DNA of 7,411 nucleotides from Planctomycetales bacterium (GCA_027451455.1 DAIDJI010000265.1:1-7411); one strand, 5' to 3'; shown: positions 1 to 5,970, counted from the stretch's first letter. Translations and numbers: made by a program. Notes: generated from the letters alone by a model not told the origin.

Positions 1-626
1 TCGGACCGATCTTCGAGCCGGGCCCCGAGGCCCTGACCAGCCGTCGCGAGTTGAGCTGGCGGTCGGCTGCCTCGGCCGTTGATCGCCTGCGTGAGTCGTG
101 CGTCGGAGCGATCGTTGGCGCAACCCCTCCGCCCCCGGGCGTCTTCGACAGGTGCGAACGCATCGGCGATACCTGGATCGTCTGGCTCAATCCCGCTCCC
201 TGGGCCTCTGTCGCTCCGACGACCCGCCTGCAATGGTCGCGATCCTCTGATTTCGCACGGTTCTACGTCCGCGCCGATCGCGCCGACGAACTGGTCGTCC
301 GTGAGTCGAGCGACCCCGGATGGCGCGCCGAGGTCGACGGCCGACCCACCCCGATCATGACCGGGCCCGGTCCGTTCCTCCGAGTGGCAATCCCAAAAGG
401 TGCTCATAAAATCAACTTGCGCTATGATCCGCTCGAGGTGCGGGCCGGCCTTGCGATTTCCGCAATGGCGATGGCCGCTTGCTTCCTCGTTGCGGCGTTA
501 CCGAGCCGGCCGGGTTTTCCCGGAATCGCCCGGAGAGGGGCTTGGACGGACCCGAGCCGCCGAGTTAAAATCGGCTTATCTACCTCGTCCGGACTCCAGA
601 GACCGGCTCATCAACCTGAAGGATGA
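1..626 (+). CDS. C-terminal part of a YfhO-like multi-pass membrane protein (5' end outside window)
   Basis: The reading frame is open from the left edge (first full codon at base 3) to a TGA at 624-626, so only about 207 C-terminal residues are visible. The recognisable part is the soluble C-terminal module plus last membrane helix of the bacterial YfhO family: a beta-rich stretch with FYVRADRADELVVRES, then DPGWRAEVDGRP, then a VAIPKGAHKINLRYDP motif, followed by a hydrophobic helix (AGLAISAMAMAACFLVAAL). Family members are large polytopic envelope proteins, sometimes linked to glycosylation of cell-surface polymers; the exact substrate cannot be told here. The last ~40 residues are polar and look unlike the family, perhaps a lineage-specific tail. 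The stop lies 7 nt before the next gene, suggesting co-transcription. A TTG at 51 is not a credible start because homologous-looking sequence continues upstream. Confidence 0.6.
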   Translation, partial: GPIFEPGPEALTSRRELSWRSAASAVDRLRESCVGAIVGATPPPPGVFDRCERIGDTWIVWLNPAPWASVAPTTRLQWSRSSDFARFYVRADRADELVVRESSDPGWRAEVDGRPTPIMTGPGPFLRVAIPKGAHKINLRYDPLEVRAGLAISAMAMAACFLVAALPSRPGFPGIARRGAWTDPSRRVKIGLSTSSGLQRPAHQPEG

Positions 627-633
627 ATCGCTG

Positions 634-945
634 ATGGTCCACTTCACGTGCGATCTCTGTGGAAAGGACTTGAGCGCTCCGGGGGAAGGCCGATACGTGG
701 TCAAGATCGAGGCCTATCCCGGCTTCGACCCCACGGAGATCAAGGAAGATGACCTGGATGATGATCCGATGGAAGCCGTCGCTCAGATCCTCCAGCGCGA
801 CGAGGCAGCGCTCCTCTCCGAGGACCTCTCCGAACCACTGCACAAGGGCTTCCGATTCGACCTCTGCCCATCGTGCCACCGCAAGTTTCTGAAGGACCCA
901 CTTGGTAAGGACGCGATCCGGTCATTCGACTTCAGCAAGAACTGA
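634..945 (+). CDS. Small protein with two CxxC pairs (putative zinc-binding), 103 aa, function unknown
   Basis: This 103-residue protein has one CxxC pair at residues 6-9 (CDLC) and a second at 78-81 (CPSC), close to the two ends, so the four cysteines could bind one zinc ion. Between them lies a strongly acidic segment (KEDDLDDDP around residues 37-46) and a helical part ending in LSEDLSEPLHKGFRFD. The pattern resembles small zinc-ribbon hypotheticals, and I do not recognise a named family. The start at 634 is chosen because AAGGA sits at 619-623, 10 nt upstream, and the first CxxC follows at once. The frame is open back to an ATG at 400, but that extension would lie inside the upstream gene in another frame and encodes Arg/Pro-rich sequence without family features. 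It lies 7 nt after the YfhO-like gene, so translational coupling or an operon is likely. Confidence 0.75.
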   Translation: MVHFTCDLCGKDLSAPGEGRYVVKIEAYPGFDPTEIKEDDLDDDPMEAVAQILQRDEAALLSEDLSEPLHKGFRFDLCPSCHRKFLKDPLGKDAIRSFDFSKN

Positions 946-971
946 CCGTCCGCCGACCGACCAGCTTCCGG

Positions 972-1018
972 CCCCCACGATCACCGGCCGACCGAATGCG
1001 ATCGGGTGCCTGTGGGGG
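972..1018 (+). terminator. Nested GC-rich stem-loop downstream of the CxxC gene; possible terminator without T-tract
   Basis: CCCCCAC at 972-978 is the exact reverse complement of GTGGGGG at 1012-1018. Inside it CACC (982-985) can pair with GGTG (1005-1008), or CCGA (992-995) with TCGG (1002-1005). It starts 27 nt after the stop of the preceding gene, the usual place for a terminator. No run of T follows, so intrinsic termination is uncertain; it may instead be a 3'-end stabilising hairpin. Confidence 0.35.
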
Positions 1019-1070
1019 TGTCGATCGGCCGAGACGTTCCGATCGATGTCCCCTCATCCCAAATCCAGAT

Positions 1071-1095
1071 GGGTCATTTGGCTTGTGCATGACCC
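1071..1095. repeat. Perfect 7-bp inverted repeat upstream of the transposase remnant
   Basis: GGGTCAT (1071-1077) and ATGACCC (1089-1095) are exact inverted copies separated by 11 nt. The structure is 53 nt upstream of the ATG of the IS630-type remnant. It could be part of the left end of the element, a transposase-binding or regulatory hairpin, or chance. No matching copy is seen at the right side of the remnant, which is truncated. Confidence 0.3.
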
Positions 1096-1147
1096 TAAGC
1101 TACCTGGTCGGGTTTGATGGCCAGGAATTCGCACAACGGAGGCCGCC

Positions 1148-2107
1148 ATGTCCCGCCGCAAGAAGGACCCGCTCCGCGAGTGGACAGCTCCGGAACGGCA
1201 GAAGCGGACCCGGGTCAACTGATTGCCGGTTGCCTCAGCCATCGAAGTCGATCAGGCCCGCATCCTCCTCACCATCGCCTCGGGCGAGAACGATCAGACG
1301 TCCACCCTCGCCGTTGGGCGCCGCTCCGGTGACGCCGTCGCAAACCTCGCCGCGCACTTCAACGCCGAGGAGACGTCGCCCTGACGGCACAGCGGCGCAC
1401 GGCGGATGATCTACGGACCCGAGGTCCGGGCGCGGATCGCCGCCGAGGCTGCCCGCGAGGCGACGCCCGAGACCGACGGCACTGCGACCTGGTAGCTTAC
1501 CTCGTTGCCGCGGGCTCTCTGTGCCGCCCCCCGGCGGCCTGCCCCAGGTCTCAATCTACACCATCCGACTTTTCCTGTACGAGGCCGCAACCAGCTACCA
1601 GCGCACCTGCAAATGGTGCCCCAGAGGTTTGGCCCTGCGCCACAAGGCCGGGCTCGCGTTGGTTACTAACCCGGGTGCCGATGCAAAAAGTTGATCGAAG
1701 GGGCCTCTCGGGCTCGGGGAAGCGATAGGGCTACCCGTCTGGTGCACCGACCAGGCCGGGCCCTACCAGACGATCGCGTACGCGGGTCCGTTGTGGCGAC
1801 CCGAGCGCCGGCCTGCGCGGCAGCCACCTGAATACCTCCGCGACAGCACGGCGAAGGCCCTGACCCTGTTCGGCCCGGCCATCGGTCGGGTCAGCCTGAA
1901 GAGTGTGACAGCCTGCCCCAACGCGGCTATTCACCACTCCTGAAGTGGGAGTTAACCGACATCCTGGCCGCGATGCCCGACTCGCCGGAGGAGCCTGCCG
2001 GCGGATGGCATGCGGCCTGGGGACGCTGGCAGGAAGGGCTGACGATCAAGCCAACGCTCCTGGAAGTGTGGCCGCCACTGCGGATGCATCTGGTACTGGA
2101 CAAACTG
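1148..2107 (+). pseudogene. Decayed IS630-type (Tc1/mariner-like DDE) transposase, frameshifted and 3'-truncated
   Basis: It begins at an ATG (1148) with GGAGG 5 nt upstream and MSRRKKDPLREWTAPERQ, the usual N-terminus of these transposases. The protein can be followed across frames. Frame 2 holds the helix-turn-helix part (VGRRSGDAVANLAAHFN), with stops at 1220, 1382 and 1493. A run of six C at 1527-1532 (five restores the frame) moves it to frame 3 (GGLPQVSIYTI, KWCPRGLALRHKAGLALV). A five-A run at 1685-1689 shifts it to frame 2, and it returns to frame 3 before 1728 (VWCTDQAGPYQ, RPARQPPEYLRDSTAKALTL). A lost C near 1940 returns it to frame 2 (LKWELTDILAAMP, GRWQEGLTIKPTLLEVWPP) until LVLDKL at 2090-2107. 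The first catalytic Asp is in CTDQAG (codon 1749-1751) and the second in LVLDKL (codon 2099-2101). The third acidic residue and C-terminus are gone, so the gene is dead. Confidence 0.88.
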
Positions 2108-2115
2108 CCCTCAGC

Positions 2116-2151
2116 ATCTAACAGTCGCTGCGGAAAAAGCCAATCTAACAG
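2116..2151. repeat. 9-bp direct repeat ATCTAACAG flanking 18 nt
   Basis: ATCTAACAG occurs at 2116-2124 and again at 2143-2151, with 18 nt (containing GCTGCGGAAAAAG) between them. The pair sits exactly between the broken end of the transposase remnant (2107) and the htrA-like stop codon (2160). It could be a target-site duplication left by a second element that excised imperfectly, or a local slippage duplication. Confidence 0.5.
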
Positions 2152-2159
2152 ACCAATGC

Positions 2160-3392
2160 TTACGAAGACTGTCCGAGCTGCACGGAGACATCCATCGGTT
2201 CTCCGTTGCGGACCACGGTGATGCGGACGGTCTCGCCGGGCTGGTGCTTTTCGATCTCGGTAAGAAGCTCTTCGAGGGTCCGAACACGGACGTGCTCGAC
2301 GGCGACGATGAGGTCGGCGGCGTCGGGATCGATCGAGCGCCGGAGGAAACCAGGAGCGATCTGCTCGACGCGGACCTTTACGCCCTGGATGCCGGCGCGG
2401 TCGGCGGGTCCGCCCTTGACCAGCGAGACCACCAGCAGGCCTTTACCGGTGGCGAGGAACCGTGCGATCCCGAGATCCGCGCGGGTGACGTGGCCGTCAC
2501 GGATGAGTTGGTCGAGGATGCGGCGGATTCCGTTGATCGGGACTGCAAAACTGATCCCGGCCGACTGCCCGACCTGGCTGACGATCGCCGTGTTCATCCC
2601 GATCACTTCTCCGCGCGAATTGAGCAGTGGTCCGCCGGAGTTGCCCGGGTTGATCGCGGCGTCGGTCTGGATGATCCCTTTAATCGTCCGGCCGTTGCGG
2701 GCCTTGAGCGAGCGCTCGAGGCTGCTCACAATCCCTGAGGTGAGCGTTCGTTCCAGGCCGAATGGGTTTCCCAGCGCCAGAATTTTCTGGCCGACCATCA
2801 CGCGAGATGAATCGCCGAAAGCGACTGGGACAAGCTTCACGACCGGGGCGCTGATGTGCAGCACGGCGACGTCGTTGGCAGCATCGGCCCCGATGACCCG
2901 GGCGGGAAACTGCGAGCCGTCGTAGAGCGTCACGCGAACCGTATCGGCGCCCTCGACGACGTGGAAGTTCGTCAGGACGTGACCGGCCTTGTCGAAGACG
3001 AAGCCCGAGCCGCTGCCAGAGGTAGTGTCGTCGCCGAAGAAGCCCATCTCGGTTGCTTCAGTGGTGATGTTCACCACGCTCTTGTTCACAGAAGCATAGA
3101 CGCGGATATTGTTCCGTTCGTCGGGATCGAGGCCGCGAAGGGGGTCCTCGGGGTTGGGCGGCGACGTCGCGGGGATCGCCGAGTCGGGGCCCGGCAGAGC
3201 AGGTAACTGCGCCGGTGGCGCCGGCTGGACGCGGATCTTTTTTCGATTCGGGATCTGCGCCGGCGGCGGGTTTTTGAGCCCGAGCCGGTCGCCGAAGAGG
3301 ACCGCGACCAAGATCAATGTCACCAGCACAGTGACCCCGTGCGACACGATCTCCCGTAATCCCACACCACGGACCGGCCGCTGATTCTCCAT
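2160..3392 (-). CDS. Membrane-anchored HtrA/Deg-type serine protease (S1C) with one PDZ domain
   Basis: This 410-aa protein has a short cytoplasmic N-terminus and one membrane helix at about residues 19-33 (VTVLVTLILVAVLFG). A Pro-rich linker to about residue 85 leads to a trypsin-like protease domain at about 95-300. The catalytic triad is intact: His144 in TNFHVVEGAD, Asp174 in ANDVAVLHI and Ser252 in INPGNSGGPLL. A single PDZ domain follows at about 305-405 (KGGPADRAGI). This is the DegS/DegQ-like layout, so it probably acts outside the cytoplasmic membrane, cleaving misfolded or signalling proteins; its substrate cannot be read from sequence. The ATG at 3390-3392 is supported by GGAGGGG 7 nt upstream. 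It faces the transposase remnant tail to tail (48 nt between its stop and 2112) and is divergent from the Mrr-type gene. Nothing appears truncated. Confidence 0.93.
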   Translation of the reverse strand: MENQRPVRGVGLREIVSHGVTVLVTLILVAVLFGDRLGLKNPPPAQIPNRKKIRVQPAPPAQLPALPGPDSAIPATSPPNPEDPLRGLDPDERNNIRVYASVNKSVVNITTEATEMGFFGDDTTSGSGSGFVFDKAGHVLTNFHVVEGADTVRVTLYDGSQFPARVIGADAANDVAVLHISAPVVKLVPVAFGDSSRVMVGQKILALGNPFGLERTLTSGIVSSLERSLKARNGRTIKGIIQTDAAINPGNSGGPLLNSRGEVIGMNTAIVSQVGQSAGISFAVPINGIRRILDQLIRDGHVTRADLGIARFLATGKGLLVVSLVKGGPADRAGIQGVKVRVEQIAPGFLRRSIDPDAADLIVAVEHVRVRTLEELLTEIEKHQPGETVRITVVRNGEPMDVSVQLGQSS

Positions 3393-3483
3393 TTATGAGC
3401 CCCTCCACACGCATTCCCGCGCGGGGCGACCGGATCCGTCCGGGGCCTGCGGGGGTCGACCTCGATCATCGTCGTATCCCAAT

Positions 3484-3500
3484 ACTGCCATTATAGCAAG
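3484..3500 (-). promoter_or_regulatory. Extended -10 promoter for the htrA-like gene
   Basis: Read on the minus strand, bases 3498-3490 give TGCTATAAT: a perfect TATAAT box (plus-strand 3490-3495) with a TG one base upstream, the extended -10 motif. No good -35 is seen at 16-18 bp, which extended -10 promoters can do without. Transcription would start around 3482-3484, leaving a leader of about 90 nt before the ATG at 3392. The box stands out in otherwise GC-rich DNA. Confidence 0.5.
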
Positions 3501-3561
3501 CCCGGCCCGCTGGCCCGGGACCTAGTCCAACGGGAGTCGTTCCGCAGGAACCACGAAAATC

Positions 3562-3576
3562 CTGGAGAACCTCCAG
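3562..3576. repeat. Tight hairpin, 6-bp arms with 3-nt loop
   Basis: CTGGAG (3562-3567) and CTCCAG (3571-3576) are exact inverted copies around AAC. On the minus strand the hairpin is followed by GATTTTC, a weak T-rich tail, so it could terminate a minus-strand transcript. No minus-strand gene clearly ends here. Confidence 0.35.
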
Positions 3577-3632
3577 AAATGAGGGAGGGGCTTTCGAAGT
3601 CGGGTTTCACTTGCGTGTCCAGGGGGAATGTC

Positions 3633-3653
3633 TGGGGAATGCCTGCTTCCCCA
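3633..3653. repeat. Perfect inverted repeat, 7-bp arms with 7-nt loop
   Basis: TGGGGAA (3633-3639) and TTCCCCA (3647-3653) pair exactly around TGCCTGC. A related GGGGGAATG lies just upstream at 3622-3630, making a partial direct repeat of the left arm that could form an alternative pairing. Confidence 0.4.
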
Positions 3654-3668
3654 TCGCGACGATCCGGC

Positions 3669-3696
3669 GACCGCCAGCCTCCCGCTAGTGGCGGTC
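3669..3696. repeat. Perfect inverted repeat, 8-bp arms with 12-nt loop
   Basis: GACCGCCA (3669-3676) and TGGCGGTC (3689-3696) are exact inverted copies. It is the third and strongest hairpin in a 135-bp cluster. It could be a transcript structure, a protein-binding palindrome or the relic of a small mobile element; the sequence does not decide between these. Confidence 0.4.
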
Positions 3697-3933
3697 ACGG
3701 GATAGGCCGTGTAGACCAGAGAACCCACGCCGTTGACGGTGGATTTCACCAGAACCTCGACCTGACCAATCCGGTCGACTTCGAGCGATCTGATGGAATT
3801 CTGGCCGACCCGTTCTGGAGGAATCGATCGGCGTGAGGCGATCGGCGAACTCGGCCTGGGGGCTTGTTTGGTGCCGGACGATAGGCCATGCTGGAACAAT
3901 AATTCGAGATCTCAGGGAGGACGAAGGAGCTCG

Positions 3934-4761
3934 ATGCCGATGGAGTGCCTCGGTCCGCAATGCGCCTCGATGCTGCTGGAATGGATCAAGGCCCAGGCCG
4001 CTGGTGAGGCCGATCGTGCGACGACCACAGGCATCGGCCGCCAGGGGCTTCTCTGGAAATCCGCCCCCTACCAGGAGGAGGCGCCGGCAATCCGAACGCC
4101 CGCCGAACTGGCCGGGGCTCTGGAGCACCTGCAATACTCAGTCCACCGGCGCTATCAGAACCAGTTGACCCGCGCCGAGCGAGCGCGGCTGGATAACACG
4201 ATCGATAACGCGCTGTTCAAGGTCGATCGATACCTGGGACGGCTCGACCCCGAGGAGACGGCGCGGCACGAGGTCGAGGTCCGCGAGCTTCGCGAGGCGA
4301 TCCGAGAAGGGTGCGAGCGGGTCGAGCGACTGCACCGCCAGGCGAAGCGGGCTGACCTGAAACTGGCTCAGCTTGCCTCGCTGACGCCGGAGTCGTTCGA
4401 GGAGTTCGCCGCGGAACTCTTTGAGGCGTTGGGCTTCGAGGTCGAGACGGTCGGCGGGACAGGCGACGAAGGGGCTGACCTCCGGCTCCGTCGCCGCGAC
4501 GGGATGCTTGCCGTCGTCCAGTGTAAGTACCACAAGAAGGGGGTGGTCGGCTCGCCAGACCTCCAGAAATTCCTCGGAACGATCCACCACACCCGGAGCC
4601 ACAAGGGCTTCTTCGTTACCACGAGCACGTTCTCGCTGGCCGCCGAGAAGTTCGCCGCTGAGCACCCGATCGAGCTGGTCGACGGGCCTCGCCTCGTCGA
4701 ATTGGTCCACCAGGCGATGGGGCCGAAGGGCCGTCGAGAGCCCGAGTCCGCCTGGTTTTGA
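3934..4761 (+). CDS. Mrr-type restriction endonuclease domain protein, stand-alone
   Basis: This 275-aa protein probably cuts DNA. Residues about 150-262 form an Mrr-like PD-(D/E)XK domain: SFEEFAAELFEALGFEV (helix with conserved acidic residues), GGTGDEGADLRL with Asp182, then VVQCKYHKKG with Gln196 and Lys198 (the Q-x-K variant), and GFFVTTSTFS and ELVDGPRLVELV in the later strands and helix. Residues about 60-145 are charged and helical, probably coiled coil or a recognition/dimer region. The N-terminus carries CLGPQC. There is no methyltransferase or specificity gene beside it, so a type IV-like (modified-DNA) role or a DNA-repair role is possible, but this is inference. AAGGAG at 3924-3929 fits ATG 3934 (4 nt) or ATG 3940 (10 nt); the frame is open to 3793, but no site there is better. 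Confidence 0.82.
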   Translation: MPMECLGPQCASMLLEWIKAQAAGEADRATTTGIGRQGLLWKSAPYQEEAPAIRTPAELAGALEHLQYSVHRRYQNQLTRAERARLDNTIDNALFKVDRYLGRLDPEETARHEVEVRELREAIREGCERVERLHRQAKRADLKLAQLASLTPESFEEFAAELFEALGFEVETVGGTGDEGADLRLRRRDGMLAVVQCKYHKKGVVGSPDLQKFLGTIHHTRSHKGFFVTTSTFSLAAEKFAAEHPIELVDGPRLVELVHQAMGPKGRREPESAWF

Positions 4762-4854
4762 GCGCCGACGAAGGAGGATGTCCAACGTTTAGGCTTTCCG
4801 ACTCGTAAGAATGATTGAGGGGAGGCGCCGCATTTGCATCCCTAGCCAGTCCGA

Positions 4855-4869
4855 CTCCCGAGGGGGGAG
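4855..4869 (+). repeat. Small GC hairpin in the mrr to 79-aa gene gap
   Basis: CTCCC (4855-4859) and GGGAG (4865-4869) pair around a 5-nt loop, 94 nt after the stop of the Mrr-type gene. It has no T-tract and short arms. It is the only structure I see in the 244-bp gap 4762-5005 and could be a weak terminator or chance. Confidence 0.2.
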
Positions 4870-5005
4870 AGGAATGCAGACCGTTTTCCGATCTGAAGTA
4901 TTCTGGCCAATGGCTTGACCGAGGGCCGAGCCGTTCGTTAGGCTCACCCTCGAGGTCCGGGATGGATCTGGCCTGCCATGTCTCCTTGGCCAAGGAGGGT
5001 TCCGA

Positions 5006-5245
5006 ATGACGACCTTCACACGCAAGACACGACCATGTCCCCTCGAATTAACCGAGCCGTTTGAAGACCTTTCGGGTTTGATCGCCGGCGATCTTCGCGT
5101 GATTGTCGGAGCGCTCACGCAAAGGGCTGGGGAGCGTCGGCTCCTTTCGCCCCGCCAGCAGGAGCAGCTTCGTCGGACGCTCTGGGAGAACCTCTCGAAC
5201 GCTATTATCGAGGCCCTGGAACCGCTCGACGTGGAGCGCCAGTAA
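5006..5245 (+). CDS. Unrecognised 79-aa protein upstream of the CoaC-type gene
   Basis: I do not recognise this protein. It has an excellent ribosome site, AAGGAGG at 4992-4998, 7 nt before the ATG, which is the main reason to accept it as real. After a basic N-terminus (TTFTRKTRPCP) it looks all-helical, with acidic and basic faces (LSGLIAGDLRVIVGAL, then LSPRQQEQLRRTLWENLSNAIIEALEPLDVE). No membrane segment, signal peptide or cysteine pair is present. It ends 38 nt before the flavoprotein gene on the same strand, so the two are probably one operon. In many bacteria the RNA polymerase omega subunit gene lies just before coaBC; this protein was compared with that idea, but the omega motifs are not visible. 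Confidence 0.7.
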   Translation: MTTFTRKTRPCPLELTEPFEDLSGLIAGDLRVIVGALTQRAGERRLLSPRQQEQLRRTLWENLSNAIIEALEPLDVERQ

Positions 5246-5283
5246 TCCCTGGCAATCGTGCCCAATCCGAAGGCGATCGTGAC

Positions 5284-5970
5284 ATGGCCAGGCTCATCCT
5301 CGGCGTGACAGGCTCGGTCGCCGCCATCAAGGCGCCCGAATTAGCTTGGGCGCTTCGAGGGGCCGGGCACGAGGTCCGGGTCGTGGCGACCCGATCGGCC
5401 CTGTACTTTGTCCGACCCGAAGCTTTCGAGCGGGAAGGCGTACGGTTGCTCTGCGACGAGGACGAATGGCCGGAGCCCGGCTATCACCGCGGTGACCCGG
5501 TCGGCCACATCGAGTTACGGCGCTGGGCCGACGCTCTGGTCGTCGCTCCGCTCGACGCGAACACGCTGGCAAAGTTCTCCCTGGGACTCGCTGACAACTT
5601 CCTGACCTGCGTCTTCCGCGCCTGGGACTTCGCCCGTCCGGTCTTCCTGGCGCCCGCGATGAACACCATGATGTGGGAGAGTCCCGTCACCCTTCGCCAC
5701 CTTCGCCAGTTGCTCGAAGACCACGGAGAGCCGCCAATCCCCGCTGAATGGCGGCTCGACGAGGCCCCCGAGGTCTTCGTCCGATGCGCCCCTCGGATCG
5801 TCCTTATCCCACCCCAGAGCAAGCGCCTCGCCTGCGGCGACGTCGGCAATGGCGCGATGGCTGAGGTGGACCGGATCGCTGCGATCGTCGGCGAGTGGAC
5901 CGACCGCGTGGGCGTCACCGCGGAGTCTCCAGAGGCGGCTGTCCCCGACGGCTCCGATCCAGGAAGCTAG
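5284..5970 (+). CDS. coaC: Phosphopantothenoylcysteine decarboxylase, monofunctional eukaryote-like (HFCD flavoprotein)
   Basis: This FMN-dependent enzyme decarboxylates 4'-phosphopantothenoylcysteine to 4'-phosphopantetheine in coenzyme A synthesis. The 228-aa protein is one flavoprotein domain without the C-terminal CoaB synthetase of usual bacterial CoaBC (about 400 aa). It shows GVTGSVAAIKAPEL (residues 7-20, FMN binding), the active-site His75 in GHIELRRWADALVVAPLDAN, the PAMNTMMW substrate clamp (124-131), and Cys184 in the ACGDVGNGAMAE flap. The stretch from His75 to residue 131 (RRWAD, APLDANTLAK, DNFLTC, RAWD) resembles plant Hal3 and human PPCDC much more than E. coli Dfp. Residues about 145-170 are an extra segment of roughly 20-25 residues before the flap. 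The last ~25 residues are Pro/Ser/Glu-rich. GAAGG (5269-5273) precedes the ATG by 10 nt. A peptidyl-cysteine decarboxylase of the same fold is less likely, as no precursor peptide is nearby. Confidence 0.88.
   Translation: MARLILGVTGSVAAIKAPELAWALRGAGHEVRVVATRSALYFVRPEAFEREGVRLLCDEDEWPEPGYHRGDPVGHIELRRWADALVVAPLDANTLAKFSLGLADNFLTCVFRAWDFARPVFLAPAMNTMMWESPVTLRHLRQLLEDHGEPPIPAEWRLDEAPEVFVRCAPRIVLIPPQSKRLACGDVGNGAMAEVDRIAAIVGEWTDRVGVTAESPEAAVPDGSDPGS

Larger units (their letters stand above)
1071..2151 (+). mobile_element. Remnant of an IS630-family insertion sequence (approximate limits)
   Basis: The transposase remnant defines the element; the outer limits are guesses. On the left, the 7-bp inverted repeat at 1071-1095 is the nearest candidate end structure. 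On the right, homology stops at 2107, right after the second catalytic Asp, and a 9-bp direct repeat lies at 2116-2151. I could not find matching terminal inverted repeats at the two ends. This fits a 3'-truncated copy. Full IS630 elements are usually about 1.1 kb, so roughly the last 10-15 percent of the transposase is lacking. Confidence 0.45.
3415..3933. other. Divergent intergenic region without a convincing gene
   Basis: About 520 bp separate the leader of the htrA-like gene from the start of the Mrr-type gene. It holds the htrA promoter and three hairpins (3562-3576, 3633-3653, 3669-3696). A minus-strand frame at 3522-3899 (125 codons) contains a protein-like piece (VDRIGQVEVLVKSTVNGVG, then SLVYTAYPVTA, plus-strand about 3700-3790), but the rest is Arg/Pro/Ser-rich and I recognise no family, so it is at most a gene fragment. 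The frame of the Mrr-type gene is also open back to 3793, but that part looks non-coding. Confidence 0.5.

Noticed and set aside
400..633. Extending the CxxC gene upstream to the ATG at 400
   Set aside because: It would overlap the YfhO-like gene by more than 220 bp, lacks a ribosome site, and the good AAGGA lies before 634.
2206..2925. Long plus-strand open frames opposite the htrA-like gene (also 2244-2738 and 2856-3206)
   Set aside because: They are antisense shadows of a protease with an intact triad and PDZ domain; their translations are Arg/Ser- or Asp-rich with no family pattern.
3562..3696. CRISPR array or tandem repeat cluster in the gap
   Set aside because: The three hairpins differ in sequence and spacing; there are no regular repeat-spacer units.
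4138..4785. 215-codon minus-strand frame opposite the Mrr-type gene
   Set aside because: It mirrors the coding strand in high-GC DNA; the plus strand has clear nuclease motifs and a ribosome site.
4915..4943. TTGACC with a 17-bp spacer upstream of the 79-aa gene as a promoter
   Set aside because: The -10 position reads TTAGGC, too far from TATAAT to support a promoter call.
5006..5245. Calling the 79-aa gene rpoZ from its position before coaC
   Set aside because: Position alone is not enough; the expected omega N-terminal motifs are not seen.
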